DNA from: Microvirga zambiensis WSM3693
GTDB taxonomy: Bacteria; Pseudomonadota; Alphaproteobacteria; Rhizobiales; Beijerinckiaceae
DNA length: 64,000 bases
Assembly (NCBI RefSeq): GCF_016735695.1
Contig: NZ_JAERQD010000029.1
Span: 1 to 64,000, forward strand
Reading direction: 5' to 3'
Both the position numbers and the translations under genes were made by a program. This document shows, one piece after another, positions 24,488 to 33,180 of the stretch (within the stretch, counting starts at the first letter, position 1; every line of letters starts with the position of its first letter). The notes under the pieces were generated by a model. It saw only the letters and a list, made by a program, of their open reading frames with translations. It made no database searches and was not told the origin of the DNA.

Positions 24488-25138
24488 TCAAGCGCCCACG
24501 ACCCGGTCGCTCGTGATCATGCGAACGCCCGCCGCCGCCATCTCCTGCCTCGCCTTTTCAAGCGACCCGTTCGTGTCGATGGCCCGGGAGGCATCCTCGA
24601 TCACATGGGTCTCGAAGCCGGCTTCGGCCGCGTCGAGCGCGGTCCAGGCGACGCAGAAATCCAAGGCGAGCCCCACACAGAAGACCCGTTTGAAGCCGCG
24701 CTCCTTCAGGTAGCCTGCGAGACCGGTCGAGGTTTCGCGGTCCGCCTCCTTGAAGCCTGAATAGCTGTCGATTCCGGCATTGTACCCTTTGCGGATGACG
24801 AGCTGGGCATGCGGGATCTTCAGATCACGCGAGATCTCCGCCCCCTCCGTTCCCTGAACGCAATGGTTAGGCCACAGCACCTGGGAACCATAATGCAGTT
24901 CCGTCATCTCGAAGGGCTGCTTGGCGGGATGCGTGGATGCGAAGGAGGCATGTCCCTCGGGATGCCAGTCCTGCGTCAGCACGACATGGCGGAAGGCTTG
25001 AGCGAGACGGTTGATCGGCGCGATCACGGCATCACCGTCCGGCACCGCCAGCGCGCCGCCGGGCAGGAAGTCGTACTGAACGTCCACGACGATCAGGATG
25101 TCGCCTTCGCCCGGCATGATCGGTGCCTGTTCGGCCAT
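24488..25138 (-). CDS. pncA: Nicotinamidase PncA
   Basis: A 216-residue cysteine hydrolase that deamidates nicotinamide to nicotinate for NAD salvage. The start at 25138 has AAGGG 6 nt upstream; an ATG two codons earlier is possible. The catalytic triad is visible as D19 (VVDVQYDF), K117 (VIRKGYN) and C162 (LALDFCVAW). Metal ligands fit DWHPEGH (D57, H59, H63). The oxyanion cis-peptide region and the HCVQGTEGAE loop are also typical. It lies 74 bp after a BMP-family ABC importer operon on the same strand. That suggests the importer may bring in a nicotinamide-related nucleoside, although this link is only inferred. Confidence 0.93.
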   Translation of the reverse strand: MAEQAPIMPGEGDILIVVDVQYDFLPGGALAVPDGDAVIAPINRLAQAFRHVVLTQDWHPEGHASFASTHPAKQPFEMTELHYGSQVLWPNHCVQGTEGAEISRDLKIPHAQLVIRKGYNAGIDSYSGFKEADRETSTGLAGYLKERGFKRVFCVGLALDFCVAWTALDAAEAGFETHVIEDASRAIDTNGSLEKARQEMAAAGVRMITSDRVVGA

Positions 25139-25211
25139 GGCCATCCCTTGACGAGAAAAAGGCAGCCGATCGCTCGGCTGCCCCTGAATATGCCGACGAT
25201 GTCACTGCCGC

Positions 25212-26294
25212 TTATTGCGGGATCTTGTCGTCGATGCCCTTCACGTAGAAGTTCATGCCGAGCACCTGCTCGTCCGAGAGGGCGCCCTTGCCCTTGCACT
25301 CGATCTCCTTGCCGTCCTGGCCGATGACCGGGCACTTGAAGGGATTGAGCGTGCCAGCCTTGATGGCGGCTTCGGTGTCCTGGGCCATCTTCTTCACGTC
25401 GTCGGGCATGTTCTTGTAGGGCGTCATCACGACCATGTGGGCGTCGATGCCGCCCCAGGTGTCTTCCGACTTCCAGGTGCCGTCGAGAACCGCCTTGGCG
25501 CGGGCGACGTAATAGTCGGACCAGTTGTCGGTGATGGCGGTCAGCTGCGCCTTCGGGGCGAAGCGCTCCATGTCGGAGGCCTGGCCGAAGCCGAAGCGGC
25601 CGCGGGCCTCGGCGGCCTGAATCGGAGCCGGGCTGTCGGTGTGCTGGGCCAGAATGTCGACGCCCTGGTCGAGCAGCGCCTTGGCGGCATCGCCTTCCTT
25701 CGCGGGGTCATACCAGGAATTGGCCCATACGACCTTGATCTTGACGTTCGGGTTCACCGACTGCGCGCCGAGGAAATAAGCGTTGATGCCGGAGATCACT
25801 TCCGGGATCGGGAAGGCGCCCACATAGCCGATGACATTGGACTTCGTCATCTTGCCGGCGATCACGCCGGTGATGTAGCGGCCCTCGTGGAACTTCGCCG
25901 CATAGGTCGAGAGGTTCGGCGCGCGCTTGAAGCCGGTGGCGTGCTCGAACTTGATGTTCGGATACTTCTTGGCGACCTTCACGGTCGGCTCCATGAAGCC
26001 GAAGGAGGTCGTGAAGATCAGGTCGTGGCCTGTGCGGGCGAGCTGCTCGATGGCGCGCTCGGAATCGGCCTCCGGCACGCTCTCAACGAAGGTGGTCGTC
26101 ACCTTGCCCGGAAAGGCCTTCTCGATGGCCTGGCGGCCCTGATCGTGCTGATAGCTCCAGCCGAAGTCGCCGACGGGACCGACATAGATGAAGCCGACCT
26201 TGATCTTGTCCTTCGCCTGCGCGAATGCGCCGGTCGCGGACAGAGCCAGAACCGCCGCTCCCGCCACGGCTCCGAAGACTTTCCCTGAAAACAT
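25212..26294 (-). CDS. BMP-family ABC transporter substrate-binding protein
   Basis: A 360-residue periplasmic protein. The signal peptide (about 1-24, VAGAAVLALSATGAFAQ) precedes a Bmp/Med-type fold: DKIKVGFIYVGPVGDFGWSY, HDLIFTTSFGFMEPTVKVAK, KFEHATGFKRAPN and FPIPEVISGINAYFLGAQ. The family (PnrA, BmpA) binds nucleosides and feeds the permease-ATPase set encoded just upstream. The start at 26294 has GAGGGAA 5 nt before it; a longer open frame upstream is not credible. The gene order ATPase-permease-permease-binding protein is normal for this class. The ligand (purine nucleoside, nicotinamide riboside or other) cannot be read from the sequence. Confidence 0.9.
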   Translation of the reverse strand: MFSGKVFGAVAGAAVLALSATGAFAQAKDKIKVGFIYVGPVGDFGWSYQHDQGRQAIEKAFPGKVTTTFVESVPEADSERAIEQLARTGHDLIFTTSFGFMEPTVKVAKKYPNIKFEHATGFKRAPNLSTYAAKFHEGRYITGVIAGKMTKSNVIGYVGAFPIPEVISGINAYFLGAQSVNPNVKIKVVWANSWYDPAKEGDAAKALLDQGVDILAQHTDSPAPIQAAEARGRFGFGQASDMERFAPKAQLTAITDNWSDYYVARAKAVLDGTWKSEDTWGGIDAHMVVMTPYKNMPDDVKKMAQDTEAAIKAGTLNPFKCPVIGQDGKEIECKGKGALSDEQVLGMNFYVKGIDDKIPQ

Positions 26295-26397
26295 GCTCGT
26301 TCCCTCGAGGTTTGATTTCAAACATTCCGTCGCAGGTCTTAAGGCTTCTGGCAAGAATTCCTCTGCCTACACTTTGGTCAGATTAACACCAGTTTGC

Positions 26398-27315
26398 TCA
26401 TCGGTCAGGCACGAACGGAACCCCGAGGGAACCGGGTGCTCCGATGGCCCTGCCATGGCGCAGGGAGAGGAGCAGCAGGGCAAGGATCGTCGCAAGATAC
26501 GGCACCGCCGACAGGACCTGGGGCGGCACGCCGAACTGGGCGGCCTGGGCATGGAGCTGCAGCACCGTCGCGGCGCCGAAAATGTAGGCTCCGACCAGAA
26601 GCCAGCCCGGTCGCCAGGCCGCGAAGACCACGAGGGCGAGGGCGATCCAGCCGCGTCCCGCCGTCATGCCGGGCGACCAGAAGCGGGTATAGACGAGCGC
26701 GAGATAGGCCCCCGCCAGGCCGGCGCAGGCGCCGCCGAACAGGATCGCCCAGAACCGCACGCGCCAGACCGGCAGGCCGAGCGCATTGGCCGAGGTGTGG
26801 TTCTCGCCGATGGAGCGCAGGGTCAGTCCGGAGCGGGTCCGGGTGAGATAGATCGCCACCAGGATCGTCAGCGCGATGGAGGCATAGACGAAGAGATCCT
26901 GCTCAAAAAACAGGCGGCCGATGACGGGGATATCGCTCAAGCCCGGAATGTCGATATGGGCCACCGGATCTCGCCGTGCGCCGACGAAGGGAGCGCCGAT
27001 CAGGCCCGAGAGACCAAGGCCGAAAATGGTCAGGGCAAGCCCGGATCCGACCTGGTTCGCGGCAAAGCCCAGCACCACCAGGGCGAACAGGGACGCCATC
27101 AGCGCACCCGCCAGGATTCCAGCGCCGACGCCGAGAAGCGTCGAGTCGAACGTCACGGCGGCGGCAAAGCTGCAGGCGGCGCCCATCGCCATCATGCCCT
27201 CGACGCCGAGATTGAGCACACCCGAGCGCTCCGCCACGAGTTCGCCCAGGGCCGCGATCAGCAGCGGGGTGGAGGCGGTGACGATGGTGAGAAGAATGGC
27301 CTCGAAAGTGGTCAT
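26398..27315 (-). CDS. ABC transporter permease, nucleoside-type (second permease)
   Basis: A 305-residue inner-membrane permease with about 8-9 hydrophobic segments. It starts MTTFEAILLTIVTASTPLLI and carries LGELVAERSGVLNLGVEGMM, the signature of the BPD_transp_2 (branched-chain/sugar/nucleoside) permease family and of NupQ/YufQ-like proteins. SIGENHTSANALGLPVWRVR forms the cytoplasmic loop contacting the ATPase. Its ATG overlaps the stop of the first permease gene by 4 bp, indicating coupling. A longer overlapping frame (to 28218) reads the other permease out of frame and is spurious. Confidence 0.9.
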   Translation of the reverse strand: MTTFEAILLTIVTASTPLLIAALGELVAERSGVLNLGVEGMMAMGAACSFAAAVTFDSTLLGVGAGILAGALMASLFALVVLGFAANQVGSGLALTIFGLGLSGLIGAPFVGARRDPVAHIDIPGLSDIPVIGRLFFEQDLFVYASIALTILVAIYLTRTRSGLTLRSIGENHTSANALGLPVWRVRFWAILFGGACAGLAGAYLALVYTRFWSPGMTAGRGWIALALVVFAAWRPGWLLVGAYIFGAATVLQLHAQAAQFGVPPQVLSAVPYLATILALLLLSLRHGRAIGAPGSLGVPFVPDR

Positions 27316-28388
27316 TTGCCCCCTCCCCGTGTCACGAAGCGAATCCGGTAGCTGACGAGCGCATCGCCTGCCAGAACGCAGAGCAGCAGGATGCCCTGGA
27401 AGGCCTGGGTGAGATCGAGCGGCAGCTTCAAGAGGATCTGCGCGCTCTCGCCGCCGATGAAAGTCAGCGCCACCACCAAAGCGGCGATCAGGATGCCGAT
27501 GGGGTTGAGGCGGCCGAGGAAGGCGACCGTGATCGCCGTGAAGCCATAGCCGGGAGAGATCGACGGCTGCAGCTGTCCGATCTGGCCCGAAACCTCGGTG
27601 ATGCCGGCAAGTCCCGCCAAACCGCCTGAGATCGCGAAAACCGCCATCGTGGTCGACTTGGAGCTGAAGCCGGCAAAGCGCGCCGCCCGCGGCGCGTCGC
27701 CGGTGAGCTTCAGGCGATAGCCGAACAGGGTGCGCCCCAGGATCACCGCCGTCGCCAGAACGGCGATGAGCGCGAACAGGGCGCCGAAGTGAACGCGGCC
27801 GCCCTCGAAGATCGGATGCAGCGTCGCGGAGGGGTCGAAGGTCACCGATTGCGGGAAGTTGAAGCCCTTCGGATCGCGCCAGGGGCCGCGCACCAGATAA
27901 TCGAGCACGAGCTGCGCCACATAGACCAGCATCAGGCTCGTGAGGATCTCGTTGACGCCGAAGCGCGTCTTGAGAAAGGCCGGGATCAATCCCCAGAGCG
28001 CGCCGCCGATGATGCCGAGCAGCAGCATCAGCGGCAGCACCCACAGACCGGCTTCGGTGCCATGGGTCTTCAGCGCAAGCCAGCTGCCGAGCACCGCGCC
28101 GATGACGTATTGCCCCTCGGCGCCGATGTTCCAGAGATTGGCGCGAAAGCAATAGGACAGACCGATGGCGATGAGCGCCAGCGGCGTCGCCTTTACGACG
28201 AGTTCCTGCAGCGACCACGGATCGCTGAGCGGCTGAAGCACATAGACGTCGAAGGCGGCGGCAGGCGAGCGCCCCATGAGCCAGATGACGAGGCCTGCGA
28301 TGAGAAAGGCCGTGATGAAGGCCGCGACCGGCGCGAGCGCGCGCATCACGGGCGATACGTTCGGGCGAGGCGTCAGCTCAAACCGCAT
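27312..28388 (-). CDS. ABC transporter permease, nucleoside-type (first permease)
   Basis: A 358-residue permease with about ten hydrophobic segments. It shows the NupP/YufP pattern: an N-terminal membrane helix, SWLALK and FRANLWNIGAEGQYVIGAVL (the 'NIGxEGQ' signature), VNEILTSLMLVYVAQLVLDY and SPGYGFTAITVAFLGRLNPI. It should pair with the second permease to form the membrane channel of the importer. Its 5' end overlaps the ATPase gene by 11 bp and its 3' end overlaps the second permease by 4 bp, so all three are translated as one operon. Confidence 0.9.
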   Translation of the reverse strand: MRFELTPRPNVSPVMRALAPVAAFITAFLIAGLVIWLMGRSPAAAFDVYVLQPLSDPWSLQELVVKATPLALIAIGLSYCFRANLWNIGAEGQYVIGAVLGSWLALKTHGTEAGLWVLPLMLLLGIIGGALWGLIPAFLKTRFGVNEILTSLMLVYVAQLVLDYLVRGPWRDPKGFNFPQSVTFDPSATLHPIFEGGRVHFGALFALIAVLATAVILGRTLFGYRLKLTGDAPRAARFAGFSSKSTTMAVFAISGGLAGLAGITEVSGQIGQLQPSISPGYGFTAITVAFLGRLNPIGILIAALVVALTFIGGESAQILLKLPLDLTQAFQGILLLCVLAGDALVSYRIRFVTRGGGK

Positions 28389-29925
28389 GAACGCCTCCGG
28401 AGGCTTGCGCGACGCCTAGCATTTCAAGGCCCACGGCCTCCTTGGTCCATTCCCCGATGGGCTTGAGCGGGCTCAATGTTCCCTGGTGGATCACGGCCAT
28501 CCGGTCGGCCACCTCGAACAATTCGTCGAGATCCTGGCTCACCACCACGACGGCGCTGCCCTGTCGGGCGAGATCGACGAGAGCCTGGCGGATGAGGCGC
28601 GCTGCGCCGGCATCGACGCCCCAGGTCGGCTGGTCGACGACGATCAGCTTCGGCTTGCGGATGATCTCGCGGCCGATCACGAATTTCTGCAGGTTGCCGC
28701 CGGAGAGTTTTCGCGCCTGCGGATCGCCTTCCGGTGTGCGCACGTCGAAACTCTGGACGATCGTGCGGGCGAGCCGCCTCGCGGCATTGACCAGGATGAA
28801 GCCGGAGCGGCTGACTTCCGCCGCAGCATGCGAGATCAGGGTGTTCTCGCTCAGTCGATGGGTCGGCGCCGCCGCATGGCCGAGGCGCTCCTCGGGAACG
28901 AAGGCCGCGCCCAGCCGGCGCCTGCCGTCGATCCCCGTCGTACCGACCGGTCTGCCGGCGATGACCACGGCATCCGGCCCGCCCGCGAGCCGTTCGCCCG
29001 AGAGCGCCGCAAACAGCTCGGTCTGGCCATTGCCCGCGATGCCGGCAATGCCGACGACCTCGCCGGCCCGGGCTGTCAGGTCGATGTCCCGCAACGACTG
29101 GCCGTGCATTCCGGCAGGCGGCAGGTTGAGAGACGCGACCTTGAGCATCTCGCCTTCCGGGTGGTGCGGCGCATCGGTGCGGATCTCGCCGACCTCGCTG
29201 CCGACCATGAGCGCTGCGATCTCGCGGGCACTGCTGGCGCGTGGATCGATGGTCGCGACGACGCGTCCGGCGCGCAGAATCGTGGCGCGGCGGCAAAGGC
29301 GGCGCACCTCCTCCAGCTTGTGGGAGATGTAGAGAATCGAGCAACCCTCGGCCGAGAGCCGATCGAGGGTCGTGAAGAGATGCTCCGCTTCCTGCGGGGT
29401 GAGCACGGAGGTCGGCTCGTCAAGGATGAGCAGGCGCGGGTTCTGGAGCAGGCAGCGGACGATCTCGATGCGCTGCCGCTCGCCCGCCGACAGGGTCCAG
29501 ACCGCCCGGTCGGCGTCGAGCGCCAGACCATAGGTGCGGCTGATCTCTCCGAGCTTGCCGCGCACGGTCGCGAGATCCCAGTCGCCGGAAAGCGCCACTG
29601 CGATGTTCTCGGCCACCGTCAGCTCGTCGAAGAGCGAGAAATGCTGAAAAACCATCCCGAGGCCGAGATTTCGTGCCTCCACCGGCGAGCCGATGGAGAC
29701 CGGACGGCCCTCCCAGCGGATCTCGCCGGCGCTCGGCTCGATGACGCCGTAGAGGATCTTCACCAGCGTCGACTTGCCGGCTCCGTTCTCTCCGAGAAGC
29801 GCGTGGATTTCCCCCGGCTCGATCGAAAGATCGATCCCGTCATTGGCGAGAAGATCGCCATAGCGCTTGCTGATCCCTTTAAGCTCGACGAGGGGAGGCC
29901 CCGAGGATGATACGTCTGCCTTCAC
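28378..29925 (-). CDS. ABC transporter ATP-binding protein, two-domain, nucleoside-type
   Basis: A 515-residue protein with two fused ABC modules, as in the NupO/YufO/RbsA group. Module 1 has Walker A GENGAGKSTLVKILYG, signature LSAGERQRIEIVR and Walker B LLILDEPTSVLTPQE. Module 2 has a degenerate Walker A (GIAGNGQTELFAALSG), signature LSGGNLQKFVIGREI and VVDQPTWGVDAGAA. Such asymmetry is usual in this group. Translation starts at a GTG (29925). It powers the two permeases encoded downstream. The 225 bp upstream, shared with the divergent ubiH-like gene, holds three TTGGCAAGT repeats that may be an operator. Confidence 0.92.
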   Translation of the reverse strand: MKADVSSSGPPLVELKGISKRYGDLLANDGIDLSIEPGEIHALLGENGAGKSTLVKILYGVIEPSAGEIRWEGRPVSIGSPVEARNLGLGMVFQHFSLFDELTVAENIAVALSGDWDLATVRGKLGEISRTYGLALDADRAVWTLSAGERQRIEIVRCLLQNPRLLILDEPTSVLTPQEAEHLFTTLDRLSAEGCSILYISHKLEEVRRLCRRATILRAGRVVATIDPRASSAREIAALMVGSEVGEIRTDAPHHPEGEMLKVASLNLPPAGMHGQSLRDIDLTARAGEVVGIAGIAGNGQTELFAALSGERLAGGPDAVVIAGRPVGTTGIDGRRRLGAAFVPEERLGHAAAPTHRLSENTLISHAAAEVSRSGFILVNAARRLARTIVQSFDVRTPEGDPQARKLSGGNLQKFVIGREIIRKPKLIVVDQPTWGVDAGAARLIRQALVDLARQGSAVVVVSQDLDELFEVADRMAVIHQGTLSPLKPIGEWTKEAVGLEMLGVAQASGGVHAV

Positions 29926-29994
29926 ACAAGCGTCTCTGACTTAAGGGTTGCAGCTGGATAGGAATATGCACATGGATGACGGCCCGCGCCGAAC

Positions 29995-30029
29995 TTGGCA
30001 AGTGACCTTGGCAAGTCATCTTGGCAAGT
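29995..30029. promoter_or_regulatory. Three TTGGCAAGT direct repeats at 13-bp spacing
   Basis: TTGGCAAGT occurs at 29995-30003, 30008-30016 and 30021-30029, always preceded by C. The period is exactly 13 bp and the 4 bp between repeats vary. The array lies in the gap between the divergent ABC-importer operon and the ubiH-like gene, so it is placed to act on either promoter. It could be a regulator binding array or a simple tandem duplication. Confidence 0.5.
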
Positions 30030-30150
30030 GCCGGGCGGTACGCTCTCCCCTGTGGATCGATCATAGGGAGGCGGCGCGCCGGTCGGCAATGGCGAATCCG
30101 TGCTTTACTGTGAGTGAGCAAGCCGTCCACAACCTGATGGTGAAAGCCCC

Positions 30151-31359
30151 GTGACCGAGAGGACCTATAACATTGCCGTGGTCGGTGCCGGAGCAGTCGG
30201 CTTAAGCGCCGCCATCGCCTTTGCCCGCGACGGGTTCGATACCGTGCTCATCGGCGGGCTCGATACGCGCCGCGATGGCCGCACCGTCGCGCTGCTGAAC
30301 GGCTCGGTGCGCTTCCTGGAAGCGCTCGGGGTCTGGCCGGCGCTGGCCGGCAACGCCGCGCCCCTCGAGACGATGCGCATCGTCGACGATACCGGCAGCC
30401 TGTTCCGCCCGCCGCCGGCCTCCTTCCGGGCGGGGGAGATCGGCCTCGACGCCTTCGGGTGGAACATCGAGAACGTGGCTCTCGTCGAGACGATGGCCGA
30501 AGCGGCGCGCGCCGTCGCCAACCTGACCCTCGTTCCGGCCTTCGCGACCGGGTTCGACACCGATGAGGCCGGCGCCCGTCTCACGCTCGCCGACGGCACG
30601 ACGATCCGCGCCAGCCTCGTGGTCGCGGGCGACGGCCGCAATTCGAAGCTGCGCCAGATCGCCGGGATCGAAACCCAGACATGGTCCTATCCGCAATCCG
30701 CGGTCACCGTCATTCTGGCGCACGACAGGGAGCATCGGGACACCTCGACCGAGTTCCACACCCGCCATGGACCCTTCACCCTCGTTCCCCTGCCCGGTCG
30801 CCGCTCGAGCCTCGTCTGGGTGACGAGCAAGAGCGAGGCGGAACGGCTTTCGCAGCTCGACGATTCCGCCCTGGCGCTCGCCATCGAACGGCAGGCGCAG
30901 TCGCATCTGGGCGCCATGCGCATCGACGGCCCGCGCGGGCTCGTGCCGATGAGCGGCCTCTCGGTCAATCGCTACCGGGCGCAGAACCTCGCCCTCGTCG
31001 GCGAGGCCGCGCACGTCTTCCCGCCGATAGGCGCACAGGGCCTCAATCTCGGCTTCCGCGATGTGGCGTCTCTCAGGGACGCGGTGGTGGATGGGCGTGA
31101 CGCGGGGCAGGATCCGGGATCGAACGAGACGCTGGACCGCTATCAGCGCAGCCGCGACCTCGACGTCCGCCTGCGCACGGCCGCTGTGGACGGGCTCAAC
31201 CGAACGCTTCTGACCTGCATGCTCCCCACGGACTTCCTGCGCGGCGCAGGCCTTCTCGCGCTCAGCAATATCGGTCCCTTACGCCGGATCGTCATGCGCG
31301 AGGGCGTGCTCCCGCGCTTCGGCGTGCCCCGGCTGATGCGGGGAGAGGGTTCCGCATAA
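30151..31359 (+). CDS. UbiH/UbiF/Coq6-family FAD-dependent hydroxylase
   Basis: A 402-residue flavoprotein of the ubiquinone-biosynthesis hydroxylase group, expected to hydroxylate the benzoquinone ring of a ubiquinone precursor at the inner membrane. It has the N-terminal FAD dinucleotide motif VVGAGAVGLSAAIAFARDG, the mid-protein GDGRNSKLR, and the C-terminal ALVGEAAHVFPPIGAQGLNL, all diagnostic of the family. It starts with GTG at 30151. Alphaproteobacteria often use one broad enzyme (UbiL or UbiM) or several; which ring position this one acts on cannot be decided. It stands alone, divergent from the importer operon, and is followed by palindromic repeats. Confidence 0.88.
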   Translation: MTERTYNIAVVGAGAVGLSAAIAFARDGFDTVLIGGLDTRRDGRTVALLNGSVRFLEALGVWPALAGNAAPLETMRIVDDTGSLFRPPPASFRAGEIGLDAFGWNIENVALVETMAEAARAVANLTLVPAFATGFDTDEAGARLTLADGTTIRASLVVAGDGRNSKLRQIAGIETQTWSYPQSAVTVILAHDREHRDTSTEFHTRHGPFTLVPLPGRRSSLVWVTSKSEAERLSQLDDSALALAIERQAQSHLGAMRIDGPRGLVPMSGLSVNRYRAQNLALVGEAAHVFPPIGAQGLNLGFRDVASLRDAVVDGRDAGQDPGSNETLDRYQRSRDLDVRLRTAAVDGLNRTLLTCMLPTDFLRGAGLLALSNIGPLRRIVMREGVLPRFGVPRLMRGEGSA

Positions 31360-31367
31360 GCCCTCGT

Positions 31368-31464
31368 GTCATTCCCGGCCGGAGCGCAGCGGAGGGGAAG
31401 GGAATCCAATGGCGCTGTGCTTGATCGTGGATCCCCTTCCCGCGCTTCGCTCGCCGGGGATGAC
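31368..31464. repeat. GTCAT...ATGAC palindromic element, third type
   Basis: A 97-bp element beginning GTCATTCCCGGC and ending GCCGGGGATGAC, with GGAAGGGAATCC near one arm and GGATCCCCTTCCC near the other. The ends are inverted repeats. Boundaries match those of the other GTCAT...ATGAC elements here, but the interior differs. Confidence 0.65.
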
Positions 31465-31474
31465 ACCTCCTCAC

Positions 31475-31581
31475 GTCATGGCCGGGCTCGTCCCGGCCAT
31501 CTCGATACGGAGAAGCGCCGCACCTCGTTCAATTGGGATCACCGGCACTGATCCCCGGATCAAGTCCGGGGAGGTGATGAC
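31475..31581 (+). repeat. GTCAT...ATGAC compound palindrome, second family, copy A
   Basis: A 107-bp element: GTCATGGCCGGG-CTCGT-CCCGGCCAT forms a 9-bp stem, an AGAAGCG segment lies centrally, GGATCACCGGCAC follows, and the end is GTGATGAC. An inserted CCCCGGA-TCAAG-TCCGGGG stem near its end makes it longer than copy B (41022-41109, opposite orientation). Confidence 0.7.
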
Positions 31582-31590
31582 ATGAGAGGC

Positions 31591-32562
31591 TTACGGAAAC
31601 AGGTCGTAGGGCAACGCGCCGGTCTTGGTGGTGAGGTAGAGAATCCCCGTCAGCGTGAACATCGACACCAGCGTGCCGATGAGGATGCAGGCGGAGGCGC
31701 GCTCCACGCCCACATTGTACTGCGTCGAGATCACGAAGATGTTCAGGGCCGGCGGCAGGGCCGCCATGATCATCGCCGCATAGGTCCAGGCCGGCCCGAA
31801 ATCGCCCACGGCCGAGAGCACCACCCACACCAGAAGCGGGTGCAGGATCAGCTTGATGAAGACCAGGATCGGCACTTCGCCCGGCATCTGCCGCATGGGT
31901 CTGAGGGCCACCGTCACGCCGAGGATGAACAGGGCGCAGGGCGCGGCCGCTCCTGAGAGCCAGGTCACGATCTGATCGAGGGATTGCGGCAGCCGCAGAT
32001 GCAGATAGCTCGCCGCGATCCCGGCGGCGGTCGCCACGTTGAAGGGATGCGTCAGGACCCGCCAGACGATCCGGCGGATCGTCGCCGGCAGGGTCAGCTT
32101 GTCGAGTCCCGCCATCGACATGAGAAGCGGCACGACCGAGAACAGGAACAGGTTGTCGAAGACGAAGATCAGAACGACCGGAGCGCTGGCAGCCGTGCCG
32201 ATCGCCGCCAGGATCAGCGGCGGCCCCATATAGCCGATATTGGAATAGGACCCGGCCACGCCCTGCACCACGGACTGCGCCATGTCCCGCGTGTAGCGCC
32301 AGCCGGTGGCGAAGGAGAGCACGAAGGCGCAAGCCGTAGAAAACGTGGTCGCGGCGATGAAGGGCCAGTTGGCCAGCTCGTTAAGCGGTTTGTCGGCGAT
32401 GAGCCGGTAGAACAGGCAGGGCAGCGCCACGTAGATCAGGAAGAACTGCATCCAGGCGAGCCCGGCCTCGGGCTGCTTCACCACCCTGCCGCAGAAGAAG
32501 CCGAGCCCGATCAGGCCGAAGAAAGGAACGAGCAGGTTGAACAGCCCGACCAGATCGGACAT
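31591..32562 (-). CDS. AEC-family transporter (auxin efflux carrier fold)
   Basis: A 323-residue inner-membrane protein with about ten hydrophobic segments. It begins MSDLVGLFNLLVPFFGLIGL with a GxxxxR pattern after the first helix. The crossover-like regions SYSNIGYMGPPLILAAIG and LSGAAAPCALFILGVTVALR are characteristic of AEC permeases such as MdcF and YfdV. The start at 32562 has GGAG 6 nt upstream; the open frame extends 25 codons further but without support. Substrates of the family are small carboxylates or are unknown. There are no linked metabolic genes to suggest one. Confidence 0.85.
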   Translation of the reverse strand: MSDLVGLFNLLVPFFGLIGLGFFCGRVVKQPEAGLAWMQFFLIYVALPCLFYRLIADKPLNELANWPFIAATTFSTACAFVLSFATGWRYTRDMAQSVVQGVAGSYSNIGYMGPPLILAAIGTAASAPVVLIFVFDNLFLFSVVPLLMSMAGLDKLTLPATIRRIVWRVLTHPFNVATAAGIAASYLHLRLPQSLDQIVTWLSGAAAPCALFILGVTVALRPMRQMPGEVPILVFIKLILHPLLVWVVLSAVGDFGPAWTYAAMIMAALPPALNIFVISTQYNVGVERASACILIGTLVSMFTLTGILYLTTKTGALPYDLFP

Positions 32563-32724
32563 CGGCGTCTCCAAATGGAAGGAATTGGCAGGCCTGAAAT
32601 GACAGCTTGTTCTGGCAAGGTTCCAACCTTGCGACAATCCCAGCTTTTGGAAGGCCAGCTTTCCTAGAACGCAGGGCTCCCGCCCAGGTACCGCCCCGCT
32701 CTCCTCATCGTGAGAGGCGCCGAT

Positions 32725-32753
32725 TTGGAGAATCCGGCCAGGATCTCTATATG
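32725..32753 (+). promoter_or_regulatory. Possible promoter of hspQ
   Basis: TTGGAG, a 17-bp spacer and TATATG resemble a housekeeping -35/-10 pair 21 nt upstream of the hspQ start, which has its own AAGGAG ribosome site. A heat-shock sigma site could not be recognised with confidence. Confidence 0.35.
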
Positions 32754-32773
32754 AAGATCAAGGAGTTAAGACC

Positions 32774-33103
32774 ATGAAAGCGAGTTTAGCAAAATTCGCG
32801 ATCGGCCAAGTGGTAAAGCACCGGGTGTTCGATTTCAGGGGGCTGATCTTCGATGTCGATCCCGAATTCGACAACACCGAGGAATGGTGGCTGTCGATTC
32901 CCGAGGAGGTCCGGCCCCGCAAGGACCAGCCCTTCTATCACCTCTTCGCCGAAAACGCGGAAACCGAGTACATCGCCTATGTCTCCGAGCAGAACCTGCT
33001 GCCGGACCATTCCGGCGAGCCCCTGCGCAATCCGATGATTTCGGAAATGTTCACGCGGGATAAGAACGGGAGCTACAAGGCCCATCCGATCCTGGCCAAC
33101 TGA
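32774..33103 (+). CDS. hspQ: Heat shock protein HspQ (hemimethylated-DNA-binding family)
   Basis: A 109-residue protein of the YccV/HspQ family. The core KFAIGQVVKHRVFDFRGLIF, VDPEFDNTEEWWLSIP and QPFYHLFAENAETEYIAYVS followed by EQNL is highly typical. Known roles of the family are promoting degradation of denatured DnaA and specifying substrates of Lon protease in enterobacteria; whether both hold here is unknown. AAGGAG 8 nt before the ATG gives a strong start. A powerful bidirectional terminator follows it. Confidence 0.93.
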   Translation: MKASLAKFAIGQVVKHRVFDFRGLIFDVDPEFDNTEEWWLSIPEEVRPRKDQPFYHLFAENAETEYIAYVSEQNLLPDHSGEPLRNPMISEMFTRDKNGSYKAHPILAN

Positions 33104-33125
33104 GAATTTCCATCTTGGACTCAAA

Positions 33126-33158
33126 AGAAAACGCCGGGCTGTTGGCCCGGCGTTTTCT
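33126..33158. terminator. Bidirectional intrinsic terminator between hspQ and ialB
   Basis: AGAAAACGCCGGGC and GCCCGGCGTTTTCT form a perfect 14-bp stem around loop TGTTG. The A- and T-runs at the stem ends provide U-tracts on both strands, fitting the convergent genes on either side. Confidence 0.9.
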
Positions 33159-33180
33159 GTTTGCCGATTGCTGCAAGCCC

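Noticed and set aside
26398-28218. A 606-codon open frame across both importer permeases
   Set aside because: Its N-terminal half is Arg/Gly-rich out-of-frame reading of the first permease. The real second permease starts at ATG 27315 within it.
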